Assembly (NCBI GenBank): GCA_903906365.1
Contig: CAIVKC010000034.1
Location: 1-64,000, forward strand
From: an uncultured Bacteroidota bacterium
GTDB lineage: Bacteria; Bacteroidota; Bacteroidia; Chitinophagales; Chitinophagaceae
Direction of reading: 5' to 3'
DNA length: 64,000 bases
Shown here: one piece after another, positions 1 through 10,808 of the stretch
Layout of the letters: every line of letters starts with the position of its first letter
Numbering within the stretch: the stretch's first letter is position 1
Notes under the pieces: model-generated
The model's input: only the letters and a program-made list of their open reading frames with translations
Database searches by the model: none
What the model was told of the DNA's origin: nothing
Made by a program: the position numbers and the translations under genes

Positions 1-635
1 TATTGAATTTCCGGTCCATTTGCCAATTTATTGATTATAGTGGATTCTATAGATGGGTGATGGTTAGCTGGTCAATCCGAATTTGGCAAAATATTATGGT
101 TCTGCGTTTGGACTATTATCTATTTATATAAAATGATATTCCTTTTTTAAGAAGGCCAGCGAATTTTTGCTTTGACATTTAATATTTCAAGCCTTGATTC
201 GATAATGAATGTGCTCCCTTTTATCTGATGAATATAATAGGCAAGGTCTAGTTGAAGATCCTGGTCGTATGATCTTAATGCCGGACTATTAGTTGGTCTA
301 TTAATTCCATCAATGCTTATCATTTTGCTGAATTCAAAAAGGATTAAATATATGGGATAAAATAGGGCCTGTATTTGATCTTTCCATTCTTTCATCCTTC
401 TGATTGATGGTTATTATGACTATCAATTGTAGATGTAATATAAGGTTTAAGAATTTGTGGAGTTTTTTTTGGATTCAGTTACTCGGTAAAAAGTAAGACT
501 TTCCTATAGCTAGTTGCCAGCAATGGTAGTTTTGGAGGACATCACGGTTAAAAGGAAAGGAATTGACCCTAACTGGTTTCCCCCGGATTTAGAAATTATT
601 AATATTTAGTATATATTAATTGGCCTACCTATAAT

Positions 636-3251
636 TTAATTTAAATGGGGAGATTTTCCCGGAACAACCTTAAAAGGTTGTTCAAAATGACCCTTTGGCG
701 ATGTGGCGACTAAGGTATATTTCCCGGGTTTAATGAATTGATCAAATTGTATAAAGTAAGGTTCATCACTTTCTTTTTTACTTATCACCAAATTCCAACG
801 ATACTCATTGAATCCGCTTAGACCTTTGATGGTGTCCTTCCAAATATCCTTATTGGTTTTGTCATGTATAGAAAGAGTAACAGTTTCTGCCTCGTTCAGC
901 CAAAATGTAAAGGAAGTTTTTTCAAGCGTTTGATATAAAGGTTCACCCCCATTTGAATTAAACCAAGGTGTTTTTAAAGGATGAATTTCGAATAATTGAT
1001 TCTGATGATGGGGGTCGTGTTCATTCAGTATTTTATGTATAGGTACGAGGTTTATTTTGTATAAACCCCTTCCGTACGTTGAGACCACTAAATCCATGGT
1101 TGGTAGATTGAACTTTAAATCTGACACCGCAGCTTGTGGTAAATTTGTGCCTAATACAGACCAGTCCTTCCCTCTGTTGATGGAAATATAGACACCCCTT
1201 AAACCACCGGCATATAAAATATTTTCATTCATTGGATCCTCCTTGATCACATAAATTGGTTCATCTGGAAGTCCTCCCTGAATACTTGTCCAATTTGCGC
1301 CATAGTTTTCTGAAACATATAAGTAGCTGTGCAAATCATCCTCGTTTATGCCCGTCATACAAACATAAACCCTGGATGCTTTAAAGTAGGAGGGGCAGAT
1401 ACTTCGAATATATTGATTAGCTAAACCCAAAGAAAATTCTTCCCAATGAGCGCCATCATTTTTTGAAACCCAAAACGCACCCTTGTCAGTACCTACATAT
1501 AGCAAGCCTTTTTTAAGCGGTGATTCAACCAATGCTCCTGCGGCTGCAGATTTTTTAGATTTAAATGCGGAGTTAGCAATATTGGGGCTGATTACTTTCC
1601 AGGTATCACCTCTGTCGATGGATTTAAAGATATAATTGCCTCCATGATACAAAGTATTATTTTGGTAGGATGAGATAAAATAAGGCGTGATATAGTTGAA
1701 TAGGAGGGTATCGCGTATAAATTTTGGCAGTTGAGGTTTGATTGAGGTTATTTTGTCTTTGGCTTTATCCAGCCGAATGGCATCTCCATGCTGCTGACTG
1801 TAATAAACTATATTTTTATCATAAGGATCGACTTGGGTTACACAACCATCTCCTCCATTCCAGGGATCTATCCAAAGATATTTCCAGGGGTCAGTGAAGG
1901 TTGTATTTAATTCTTTTGCAGGACCATATACGGTAGCATCATCCTGGGTGCCCCCATATATGGTATAACTGGATGTATCGATGGTAATATCATAAAACTC
2001 ACCAATTGGAATGTTGTTATAATGCATCCAGGATAGACCTTTATCTTGGGTCACATACAATCCCCCATCATTTCCTAAGGCGATTTGGTTCGGGTTATTG
2101 GGATTAATCCATAAATCAGCCTGGTCTAAGTGCAGCCCCTGGGCTGCACTGGGCGTCATATGATGTACCTCTCCACCGATGTAGGTAAATGTTCTTCCGC
2201 CATCTAAACTATGGGCAACGCGGATGCCCAAACAAAATACTTCTTCATCATTTTTCGGACTGACAAAAATCTTGGTAAAATACCACCCGTAAAGGGAAAA
2301 TATTTTAAATGGTTCCGCATGTGTTTTGGTCCATGTAATACCCCCATCGAGTGTTTTATAAAGTTCAGCTCTCTGATCGGCCGGATTATTAAGGTTATCG
2401 ACTAGCGCATAAGCTTTGTTGGAATTATTATAAGAAACACCAACACTTATTCTTCCCACATTTGCCCCGTAGGGTAAGCCATGGATGCATTTGACCCAGG
2501 TTTTTCCGGCATCATTACTTCTGTATACGCCACTATTTTCACCAGAAATTCCTGGAAAAACCTCCCAAAGCGTCGTATACATTATTTGTGGATTGGAAGC
2601 TGAGATTACAATACTATTTCCGCCCGTCATCTCATCGATATATAAGACTTGTTCCCAGGATTTGCCTCCGTCCGTGGTTCTAAATAGCCCCCTGTTTTTA
2701 TTTTTACTCCATAAGTGACCGATGACGGAAACCAACACAAAATTGGGGTCCTTTGGGTGAACAGCAATCGCTGCAATGGACCAGGAATCCTCTAACCCTA
2801 TATGCTCCCATGTCTTACCGGCATCCATGGAACGATACATGCCTGTACCGGGTAATGTAAAATTCCTCGGTTTTTTGAGATGCTCTCCAGTACCAACATA
2901 AAGTATATTTGAATTAGTAGGAGCTATGGCAAAAGCCCCAATACTATAACTGGCTTGTTCCTCGAAGATGGAATTCCAGGTAAGGCCATTGTTAATGGTC
3001 TTCCAGAGCCCTCCGGCTCCAAATGCCGCATACAGGGTACCAGGGTTTGCTGTATCTATTTGAACGACATTTGCCCTTGCGCTATTAACGGTGGGTCCTA
3101 GTGCTATCCAGTTTAAGTTGTATAGGGTTTCAGCCTTCATCTTTTTATAGTAAGGGTAGGAATTCATGAGGGGGGAAGGCTCCTGTTGTGCCATGGAATA
3201 GGCTATAGCAAAGAATAGTAGAGTAAAAGTAGATATGATAAATTTTGGCAT
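636..3251 (-). CDS. Secreted sortilin/VPS10-like BNR (Asp-box) repeat protein
   Basis: Many S/T-x-D-x-G-x-T-W Asp-box repeats (YRSMDAGKTW, FRTTDGGKSW, YRSNDAGKTW, YKTLDGGITW). Signal-peptide-like start MPKFIISTFTLLFFAIAYSMAQQ at 3251 preferred over the listed 3425 start. Confidence 0.85.
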   Translation of the reverse strand: MPKFIISTFTLLFFAIAYSMAQQEPSPLMNSYPYYKKMKAETLYNLNWIALGPTVNSARANVVQIDTANPGTLYAAFGAGGLWKTINNGLTWNSIFEEQASYSIGAFAIAPTNSNILYVGTGEHLKKPRNFTLPGTGMYRSMDAGKTWEHIGLEDSWSIAAIAVHPKDPNFVLVSVIGHLWSKNKNRGLFRTTDGGKSWEQVLYIDEMTGGNSIVISASNPQIMYTTLWEVFPGISGENSGVYRSNDAGKTWVKCIHGLPYGANVGRISVGVSYNNSNKAYALVDNLNNPADQRAELYKTLDGGITWTKTHAEPFKIFSLYGWYFTKIFVSPKNDEEVFCLGIRVAHSLDGGRTFTYIGGEVHHMTPSAAQGLHLDQADLWINPNNPNQIALGNDGGLYVTQDKGLSWMHYNNIPIGEFYDITIDTSSYTIYGGTQDDATVYGPAKELNTTFTDPWKYLWIDPWNGGDGCVTQVDPYDKNIVYYSQQHGDAIRLDKAKDKITSIKPQLPKFIRDTLLFNYITPYFISSYQNNTLYHGGNYIFKSIDRGDTWKVISPNIANSAFKSKKSAAAGALVESPLKKGLLYVGTDKGAFWVSKNDGAHWEEFSLGLANQYIRSICPSYFKASRVYVCMTGINEDDLHSYLYVSENYGANWTSIQGGLPDEPIYVIKEDPMNENILYAGGLRGVYISINRGKDWSVLGTNLPQAAVSDLKFNLPTMDLVVSTYGRGLYKINLVPIHKILNEHDPHHQNQLFEIHPLKTPWFNSNGGEPLYQTLEKTSFTFWLNEAETVTLSIHDKTNKDIWKDTIKGLSGFNEYRWNLVISKKESDEPYFIQFDQFIKPGKYTLVATSPKGHFEQPFKVVPGKSPHLN

Positions 3252-3384
3252 GAATTCATATTTAAAATAACAAACCTTTTTTGGACTAATTTTCCTGTTA
3301 TGATTCATAAAAATGTCAAACAACAAGATAAAACGATGTATTTCTAAAGGGGATTGAATAATTAGCTTATAAAATTCCCATTTA

Positions 3385-5349
3385 TCACGGCACTGGCAGC
3401 GCAATGTGGAATTCAGTATACTCACCCTCCTTGGTATCTACCTTTATATCCCCACCATGTGCTTTTATAATCTCATAGCTGAGGCTTAAACCCAATCCGG
3501 TTCCCTGCCCTGTAGGCTTGGTTGTAAAGAAGGGTTGGAATATTTTCTCTACCACTTGCTGAGGGATTCCGTTACCGTTGTCTTTAACAGTGATAATTAT
3601 TTTATTATCAGACTCTTTTGTACTGACCGAAACAGTCGGTTCGTATTTTTCAGGGTATTGTTTCTTTTTTTCATTAACTGCATAGAAGGCATTGTTGTAA
3701 AGGTTCAACAGCACTCTCCCTATGTCTTGATGGACGATATTCAAATGCCCGATAGCTTTGTTGAAATCAGTTGTCAATGTAGCATGGAAGTTTTTGTCCT
3801 TGGCTCTTAGGCCATGATAAGATAGCCTCAAATATTCATCAGACAAGGCGTTTATATCAGTTAGCTCTTTTATGCCTCCACTTGACTTTGAATGCTGGAG
3901 CATGCCTTTTACAATGGCTTCGGCTCGCTTACCGTGGTGGGTTATCTTTTGTTCATTTTCCTGAATATCTTTTGCAAGCAGATTGACTTCATCAAAATTA
4001 TTATTTGCAATTTCATCTCTCAACTCGGTAATGAGTTCATTATTTAGGTCTGAAAAATTATTTACGAAGTTTAGCGGGTTTTGAATTTCATGAGCAATGC
4101 CTGCCGTGAGTTCACCCAGGGAGGCCATCTTTTCTGATTGGATGAGTTGAGCTTGTGTGGACTGCAGATTTGCAAGTGTCTTTTGCAAAACCAAATTGGC
4201 TTTTTGTTTTTGCCTGTTGTTGCGGTTTTGAATCAAAGCAAACAGTAATAATATTATTATTCCTGCGGACAAAGAATAGGTCCTTATGCTATTTCGCAGC
4301 GCATCTTTTTCTTCCTTGATTTCCTGTTCCTTCAGTTTCTGGTTGAAGGCGAAATTCTGCACTTGTTTGATCTTTTCCTTATTGAAGAGCGAATCTTTTA
4401 TACCATTGGATATCTTAAGGTATTTAAAAGCACTGTCAACCTTATTTTCCGATTCGAATACCGTTGACAGGAAGGTAGACGCACGCAGGCTAAGGGAGGG
4501 TACGGAAATGGTTTTGGATAGTAGTAAGGATCTTTTGGCGTACCATAGTGCAGAATCTACCATATTCAGATTTTGAAATAATACAGCCTTTCCCATATAA
4601 GACTGGCATAAATCATAGGGCAGGTGGGATTTTTCAGAGAAAAGCTGGGCAATATTGAATTCCCGCATGGCTTGCTCAAAGTTGTGCTTCTTCCAATAAA
4701 TATTTCCCAGGTAATAGTGATTTAGCGGCCAAGGCCTATTGAGGGCATCATCGTAAATAATAACACTATCAATGCTTTTCAAATAATATAATGCCGAATC
4801 ATATTCACCTTCGTCATAGAAACAAGATGCAAGATTCCCGGTATAGATTTCTTTCATATATTTCGATGCGACATTATTTATGGCCGTTTTAATATAAGGA
4901 ATGGCTAAGCCGGGTTCACCAATATTCTCATAAATTTCACCCTCTACTTCAGTGATTCTGTTCAAAAAGGCTTGGTCCTTTGATTTTTCAGCCATTTCAC
5001 GTGCCTTGGAAATATAGCGAAGGGCAATGGAATCATTTCCTTCTTCTGAAAAGGCGATAGAAATGCATTCATACAGACCTTCTGTATAATGAGATAAACC
5101 AGCTTTTTCTATCTTTTCATTGATTGCCTGGTCTTTGATTAGTTCTAATCCAATATTAGCGTAGTACAAACAGGAGTCGGGCTTGGTAAATCGGAATTCT
5201 TTGGCCAGGGTGTAGACAGCCAAGGTCTTTTGTACGGCATTGTTTGAAATATCCAGCATATTCTCCAGACTATCGACCATATGTGGATCCTGGGCCAGTG
5301 CCGTGGTTGACAAACAAATAGAAAAAAAAGCGGCAATTAAAAATTTCAT
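3385..5349 (-). CDS. TPR-containing sensor histidine kinase
   Basis: N-terminal signal and TPR-like repeats, TM segment, H-box GELTAGIAHEIQNPLNFVNNF, N/G boxes DNGNGIP and GQGTGLGLSLSYEI. Confidence 0.93.
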   Translation of the reverse strand: MKFLIAAFFSICLSTTALAQDPHMVDSLENMLDISNNAVQKTLAVYTLAKEFRFTKPDSCLYYANIGLELIKDQAINEKIEKAGLSHYTEGLYECISIAFSEEGNDSIALRYISKAREMAEKSKDQAFLNRITEVEGEIYENIGEPGLAIPYIKTAINNVASKYMKEIYTGNLASCFYDEGEYDSALYYLKSIDSVIIYDDALNRPWPLNHYYLGNIYWKKHNFEQAMREFNIAQLFSEKSHLPYDLCQSYMGKAVLFQNLNMVDSALWYAKRSLLLSKTISVPSLSLRASTFLSTVFESENKVDSAFKYLKISNGIKDSLFNKEKIKQVQNFAFNQKLKEQEIKEEKDALRNSIRTYSLSAGIIILLLFALIQNRNNRQKQKANLVLQKTLANLQSTQAQLIQSEKMASLGELTAGIAHEIQNPLNFVNNFSDLNNELITELRDEIANNNFDEVNLLAKDIQENEQKITHHGKRAEAIVKGMLQHSKSSGGIKELTDINALSDEYLRLSYHGLRAKDKNFHATLTTDFNKAIGHLNIVHQDIGRVLLNLYNNAFYAVNEKKKQYPEKYEPTVSVSTKESDNKIIITVKDNGNGIPQQVVEKIFQPFFTTKPTGQGTGLGLSLSYEIIKAHGGDIKVDTKEGEYTEFHIALPVP

Positions 5350-5718
5350 CTAAAAGAAATTATCTGATTTAAAAGAAAGAGGGACATTAAATGAAAAGTC
5401 TTCCTTCGTTCTCATTTAAGCCCATCCTATCGATATTCCCTAAAGGATCGTATTCTGAATTATTGACTAAATGGATTCGGGAATTACATGTTTCTGGCTA
5501 CCGGTATTTGAATATTACATTCATTCCCAGAGTTTTAAACTAGCTTTTACATAAATGGATTAAATAAAGCCCAATAATCAATCCCAGATGACCAGAAATG
5601 ATACTGCTTTGAAGGTACTTAAAACGGCTAAATTATTATGAATTTATGAACATCCTGAAAGTATCGGAAAATGGGCGATAATTTCCAACAATAAAGTTTC
5701 TTATATTTCAGTAATTAG

Positions 5719-6126
5719 CTATTTGCCATCAGCATCATATTGGTAACCGGACCTGCAATTTGGTATACGGACCCTACATGGCAAGCCCTTATATTTTCCA
5801 TCCTGTATTTTAATGATAATATAGGTCAAAGTTTTACCCGGTCCCGTTCCCTGTCCAATAGGCGGAGTGGAAGATAAGTTAAAGGGGTTTATCCAGAACT
5901 TTTTGAAAGAATTACCGTGGTCATGGTGCTTCACACGGATGATTCTCTGGTGGAGCGGAATACTTACTATGATGTCTGAATGAACGAGGAATGGAAACTT
6001 TACCAGCGGACCTGAATCGGCACCTATACCTAGGTCACTACTTTCAAAACGAGCAACCAGATTCCCACCTAAAAAATCATTACTGAAGGCAAATAAACGT
6101 AGACTATCAACAAACAATAAGGACAT
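5719..6126 (-). pseudogene. Degenerate histidine-kinase HATPase_c fragment
   Basis: IIRVKHHDHGNSFKKFWINPFNLSSTPPIGQGTGPGKTLTYIIIKIQDG aligns to IIITVKDNGNGIPQQVVEKIFQPFFTTKPTGQGTGLGLSLSYEIIKAHGG of the adjacent kinase; N and G boxes eroded, no H-box. Confidence 0.6.
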
Positions 6127-6171
6127 AACCTCCTGATTCTCTGCATAGAACCTGCTTCCTACGGGGCTCGC

Positions 6172-7560
6172 CTACTTCCCAATACAAAACTTGCTAAATA
6201 TATAGTCTAGCTGATCTTCACTGGTTATTTCTCCTGTAATTTCTCCTATAAAGTGCAGGCACCGGCGAATGTCAGGAGCGAGCAGGTCCCCTGGAATTTT
6301 TTCCAACAAACCTTTTTTTACCTCACTCAAGGAGGATAGGACGTTTTGCAAGGCCTGGTAATGGCGGACATTGGTGACAATAGTTCCTTCACCGGAATGG
6401 TAGCCTGATAATACTTTATTCACAAGGGCGGATTTGAGGGATTCGATATGCCGCTTCACTTTGGCTGAGATTAAAACGGCGTCTTTGAATTGGCTGAATT
6501 TCTCCCGCATTACAACTTCCCCGGCCAGGTCAATTTTATTGATTACGGCCAGAAACCGGGTTCCCTGTCTTTGAAGTTCAGCTATTTTGGATACTATTTC
6601 TTCGAGTTCATCTGATGCCTCAAACAGGTAGATGACCAGATCTGCCTGCCTGATCTTTTCGAGGCTTCTTTCCACCCCCATGCCTTCAATAATGTCGGCG
6701 GTGTGTTGCCTTATCCCTGCAGTATCCACCAGTCTAAAGAGAATCCCTTCTATATTGAGGATCTCCTCAATGGTATCGCGGGTTGTACCGGCAATTTCGC
6801 TGACAATGGCCCTGTTTTCGTTGAGCAGGGTATTCAACAGCGTGGATTTACCTGCGTTGGGCTTACCCACGATGGCCACCTGGACGCCGTTTTTAATGAC
6901 GTTTCCCAGCCGGAAGGATTCCAGCAGGGTCAGGGTCCTGGATTCCGCATCCGAGATCAGTTCAAAGAATTGGGCCCGGTCGGCAAATTCTACATCTTCC
7001 TGCGAGAAATCAAGTTCCAGTTCAATCAGGGAGGAGAACCTGAGCAGCTGTTCCCGAAGTGCCCTGAGGTCATGGGAAAACCCACCCCGAAGGCTGCTAA
7101 GGGCTGTTTTGCGGGAGGCTTCCGTATTGCTTGCAATGATATCTGCAACAGCTTCTGCCTGGGTCAGGTCAAGTTTTCCGTTGAGAAAGGCACGCTGGGT
7201 AAATTCACCTGGTTTGGCAAGACGGGCCCCGCCTTGCAAGAGGGCCTGGAGGATGAGATCCTGTATATAGGGGGAGCCATGACAGGATATTTCCACCACT
7301 TCTTCCCCTGTATAGGATCTGGGAGCTTTATAGAGCGCCAGGACTACTTCGTCCAGCAGCCTTCCCTGATGCTGAAGGAAGCCCACGTGCAGGGTATGGG
7401 AGGGCTGTGCCGCCAAATCCCGGGAGGGAAACAGGGCATTGGTGATGGAAATGCTTTGTTTGCCGCTGAGCCGAAGGACCCCGATGGCCCCGATCCCGGG
7501 TGGTGTGGCCAGGGCCACAATGGTATCATCCCATCCGGCCAGTTTACCAAGCATAGTCAA
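6172..7560 (-). CDS. mnmE: tRNA uridine-5-carboxymethylaminomethyl(34) synthesis GTPase MnmE
   Basis: GKPNAGKSTLLN, AGTTRD, C-terminal CIGK; N-terminal DTIVALATPPGIGAIGVLRLSG. Confidence 0.97.
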   Translation of the reverse strand: MTMLGKLAGWDDTIVALATPPGIGAIGVLRLSGKQSISITNALFPSRDLAAQPSHTLHVGFLQHQGRLLDEVVLALYKAPRSYTGEEVVEISCHGSPYIQDLILQALLQGGARLAKPGEFTQRAFLNGKLDLTQAEAVADIIASNTEASRKTALSSLRGGFSHDLRALREQLLRFSSLIELELDFSQEDVEFADRAQFFELISDAESRTLTLLESFRLGNVIKNGVQVAIVGKPNAGKSTLLNTLLNENRAIVSEIAGTTRDTIEEILNIEGILFRLVDTAGIRQHTADIIEGMGVERSLEKIRQADLVIYLFEASDELEEIVSKIAELQRQGTRFLAVINKIDLAGEVVMREKFSQFKDAVLISAKVKRHIESLKSALVNKVLSGYHSGEGTIVTNVRHYQALQNVLSSLSEVKKGLLEKIPGDLLAPDIRRCLHFIGEITGEITSEDQLDYIFSKFCIGK

Positions 7561-7665
7561 ACATTTTATCCATCTTTCCGGGAAAATTAACCTGAATCAA
7601 ATTTTTCATGGGGTAAAAATACGCAATACTCGCCGCTGATTAGGGCCGCAGCCATATGGATCCAT

Positions 7666-7702
7666 AAAAAATCCCTCCACTTTGGGGTGGAGGGATTTTT
7701 TA
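7666..7702 (-). terminator. Intrinsic terminator of the exbB-exbD-exbD-tonB operon
   Basis: AAAAAATCCCTCCAC tttggg GTGGAGGGATTTTTT hairpin just 3' of tonB. Confidence 0.85.
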
Positions 7703-7719
7703 ATAAGATAAAACAAAGA

Positions 7720-8547
7720 TTATTGCGCTTCCAGCTTAAATACGATTGGCTGCTTTTTCTGAGATTTTACCTGCCTGCCATTTTGGATGGCCGGTGTCCA
7801 TTTACCACTCTTTTTAATTACCCTGACTGCTTCTTCCCTCAGCCCTCCGTCGGTAGGACCGCTGATGGCTTCCACATTACTTACATTACCTTCCTTATCC
7901 ACAATGAACTGGACGATCACAGATCCCTGGATCTCATTGTTCACTGCTTCCTCGGGATAATGGAGGGTTTTGCCCAGATAACGGGACCAGGCGCCCTGTC
8001 CACCCGGATAATCTGATTCTATTTCCACCTTGGTGAAGGTCTGATCGTAGTCGGTCTCATCCTTTTTAGGGGCTTCCACCACACCTTTACCCTGGTCAAC
8101 GGGGGCAGCAAGGCCTTCATCCTTGATACCTTCCTGGTTTACAGTACCGATCTTGGTATCTTCCAGCTTTTCCTGCTCAGGCGGCTTCTCATCTTCCTTG
8201 ACCTGTTCGTCCTTTACAATTTTTGGGGGCGTAAACTTGGCCATTTCTACTTTGGGCGGCTCCACTTTGGGTGGCGGGGGAGGAGGAGGTTCATTTTTCT
8301 TCTCTTCCTTTACGTCTTCCAGCTGTACGTCCTGGACGACCATCTCCTGCTTTTTGCTGCTGGAGGCGATTACTCCTGCCAGCAGATAACCGACAAATAA
8401 AAGTGCAATAAGGGCTCCCAGGCTGATAAGGGCCATGGTCAGTCTCTTGTTGTACGTTTTACGCAGGTCATAAGCGCCGTACTCCTTGTTCCTGCCATCA
8501 AAGATGATATCGAGGATATCGGCGTTTAATATTTTATTTACTTCCAT
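7720..8547 (-). CDS. tonB: Energy transducer TonB
   Basis: LDIIFDGRNKEYGAYDLR N-terminus, single TM, Pro/Lys/Glu-rich spacer, TonB C-terminal domain. Confidence 0.93.
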   Translation of the reverse strand: MEVNKILNADILDIIFDGRNKEYGAYDLRKTYNKRLTMALISLGALIALLFVGYLLAGVIASSSKKQEMVVQDVQLEDVKEEKKNEPPPPPPPKVEPPKVEMAKFTPPKIVKDEQVKEDEKPPEQEKLEDTKIGTVNQEGIKDEGLAAPVDQGKGVVEAPKKDETDYDQTFTKVEIESDYPGGQGAWSRYLGKTLHYPEEAVNNEIQGSVIVQFIVDKEGNVSNVEAISGPTDGGLREEAVRVIKKSGKWTPAIQNGRQVKSQKKQPIVFKLEAQ

Positions 8548-8607
8548 TGTGCGTTTGTTTATTAATTAGACTCTGATGGGACAAAATTCCATAAAAATTC
8601 AGCCCTG

Positions 8608-9141
8608 TTATTTAATCCCGTTGGCCTGTTCGGTCGCCTGAACAATTTTGTATTCATCAGGGGATATGTCCACCAGGGCAAATCGCTTCACAGCATCTAT
8701 GGTCATTTCATCCAGGATATTGACCGTGTTCTTGTAGGTAGCGTCCACGGTTGGCTTCAGAACCACCACAAAGTCCTTGGGGTCGGTCCTTCTCTTTTTA
8801 TCAAGAATCACGTCCCGGATGGCCTTAAAATTGGAGCCCTGCACTTTGGTGGGATCATCGCCTTCGTAATAATAAACCTGGTCGTTCTTGCCAAGCATGA
8901 TGGTCAGTACGGCCGAGGCCTTGACCTTATTCTGTTCCTCGGGTTTATCCACATCCTTGGGCAGAAACAGTTTCATGGCTGTTGGCTGGCTCATGGTAGT
9001 CGTGAAGATAAAAAAGGTGATCAGCAGGAATCCAAGATCCACCATGGGAGTCAGGTCCACACGGGTGGAGAGCTTTTTGCCTTTTTTGACACCAGGTCCT
9101 TTTTTATGACCACCACCGCTCGAGGTATCTAATTCTGCCAT
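8608..9141 (-). CDS. exbD: Biopolymer transporter ExbD/TolR family
   Basis: STRVDLTPMVDLGFLLITFFIFTTTM ExbD motif. Confidence 0.93.
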   Translation of the reverse strand: MAELDTSSGGGHKKGPGVKKGKKLSTRVDLTPMVDLGFLLITFFIFTTTMSQPTAMKLFLPKDVDKPEEQNKVKASAVLTIMLGKNDQVYYYEGDDPTKVQGSNFKAIRDVILDKKRRTDPKDFVVVLKPTVDATYKNTVNILDEMTIDAVKRFALVDISPDEYKIVQATEQANGIK

Positions 9142-9173
9142 AATAAAGCGTTTTAAATAATGAATTAATGTCC

Positions 9174-9854
9174 TTATTCAGCCGCAGCACCCTTGTTCTG
9201 GGGAGCAGCCATATTGATTTTGTACAATTCCGTGCCTGTGGGCACTGCTACGGGGTTGGTTACCATGGAAAACTTCATCTGGTCGTTTTTCTTGAAGGCA
9301 CGGATAATACCCTGAAAAGAGGGGTATTTGGCCGCATCATCACCTTTGACCAGGAGGTTAAACCTGGTACCCTCAAAAGCTGTAACTGCAGCATGCACCC
9401 AGTCAACCAGTTCGTTGTTGGAGCTGTCCTTTACCGGAATGCCGGCCAAGGTTACATTTTTGAGTTCATCCGGCGTATGTCCCAGATAGGATTTCAGCTG
9501 GCTGAAGGGCACCCCGATGTAGGAGGACGGGAATTTGACGAAATTTTGCTTTTCAGCCGGTGTCAGCCCGAGGTTCTTGGAGGTGTTGATTTCATCCAGA
9601 ATCTTTTCCTTTTGGGTCTTGTTCTGGTCTGATACAGAAAGGAATACCTTTCCGTCCCGGTCAAGGGTAATCAGCACAACATCCTTATCCGGAGCTATTT
9701 TGGTAGCAACGGAACTGGGGGTGGTTACCTTCAATGCTTCCGATGGCTTGAACTTGGTTGTCAGAATGAAAAATGACAACAACAGGAATGCCACGTCACA
9801 CATAGCAGTCATGTCTACAGAGGTGCTTTTGCGTGGTATTTTTACTTTAGGCAT
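9174..9854 (-). CDS. exbD: Biopolymer transporter ExbD/TolR family (second copy)
   Basis: STSVDMTAMCDVAFLLLSFFILTTKF motif; adjacent to exbD and exbB. Confidence 0.92.
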   Translation of the reverse strand: MPKVKIPRKSTSVDMTAMCDVAFLLLSFFILTTKFKPSEALKVTTPSSVATKIAPDKDVVLITLDRDGKVFLSVSDQNKTQKEKILDEINTSKNLGLTPAEKQNFVKFPSSYIGVPFSQLKSYLGHTPDELKNVTLAGIPVKDSSNNELVDWVHAAVTAFEGTRFNLLVKGDDAAKYPSFQGIIRAFKKNDQMKFSMVTNPVAVPTGTELYKINMAAPQNKGAAAE

Positions 9855-9944
9855 TGTTCAGATAATTTGTTTATATAAAGATTCATTTTTCACCTAATTC
9901 CATAAACTGTTTCATAGCGGTTGGCTGGAAACAGGGAGGGACGC

Positions 9945-10808
9945 TTATTTGTACAAAGAAGCGAAGCTCTGGGTCAGGGTAAAACCACTTTCGTCGATAC
10001 CATAAGTAATGCCGTCGATCTTGGTTGTGAACACATTATACATAATAATGGACAAAGCGGAGGTTCCGATACCCAGTGCCGTGTTGTAAAGGGCCTCAGA
10101 GATACCCTGGGACAGTTTCTGGGCTGCTTCACCGCCACCGCTTTCACCAAGGGCAGAGAAGGAACGAATCATACCCATTACCGTTCCAAGCAGACCCAGC
10201 AGGGTAGCCACGGAGGCAATGGTAGAAAGGAATACCAGGTTTTTTTCCAGCATGGGCAGTTCCAGGGAAGTGGCTTCTTCCACCTCTTTTTGGATAGCCA
10301 GCACTTTCTGGTCGGTATCGAGTTCGGTATTGGAAATCATTTCCTTGTATTTGCGCAGACCGGCTTTCATAACATTACCTACGCTGCCTTTTTGTTTGTC
10401 GCATTCTGCGATGGCGGCGTCCACGTTCTTGTTGGCCAGGTTATACTGGACTTTGCGGATGAATTCAGCGATATTGCCGGTTCCGGTAGCTTTTACAATG
10501 GTCAGGAAACGCTCAACCACAAAGGTCAGTACGGTGAGTAAGCAACCGATAAGTACGGGTACAATGATTCCTCCCAGGTACATTCTTGCCAATCCGCCGA
10601 TCGCATTTTCACGATCAGGCCAGAATCCGCCGTTTTCTTTTCCCTTGGTAAAATTGTCTGGGCTGCCAATAACAAAACGCCAGAATAAGTAGCCTATAAT
10701 AAAACAGGTTAGAGGCGCAATCCACGAAATAGCATTGCTTTTTCTTTTAGGTTGAACGGAAGAAGTGCTTTTCGCTGCAACCGTTGCAGTTGGTTTTGTT
10801 TCAGCCAT
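9945..10808 (-). CDS. exbB: MotA/TolQ/ExbB proton channel family protein
   Basis: C-terminal MotA/TolQ/ExbB domain (LSTIASVATLLGLLGTVMGMIRSF ... ISEALYNTALGIGTSALSIIMYN). Confidence 0.93.
   Translation of the reverse strand: MAETKPTATVAAKSTSSVQPKRKSNAISWIAPLTCFIIGYLFWRFVIGSPDNFTKGKENGGFWPDRENAIGGLARMYLGGIIVPVLIGCLLTVLTFVVERFLTIVKATGTGNIAEFIRKVQYNLANKNVDAAIAECDKQKGSVGNVMKAGLRKYKEMISNTELDTDQKVLAIQKEVEEATSLELPMLEKNLVFLSTIASVATLLGLLGTVMGMIRSFSALGESGGGEAAQKLSQGISEALYNTALGIGTSALSIIMYNVFTTKIDGITYGIDESGFTLTQSFASLYK

Noticed and set aside
147-395. 82-aa minus-strand ORF near the window start
   Set aside because: No recognisable domain and AT-rich context; not enough support for a gene call.
6632-7590. 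Long plus-strand ORFs (212 and 295 aa) opposite mnmE
   Set aside because: Antisense shadow ORFs of a well-defined mnmE; composition is low-complexity and no motif seen.
8140-8330. Repeat-like Pro/Glu/Lys codon tract in tonB
   Set aside because: Normal TonB periplasmic spacer low complexity, not a DNA repeat element.
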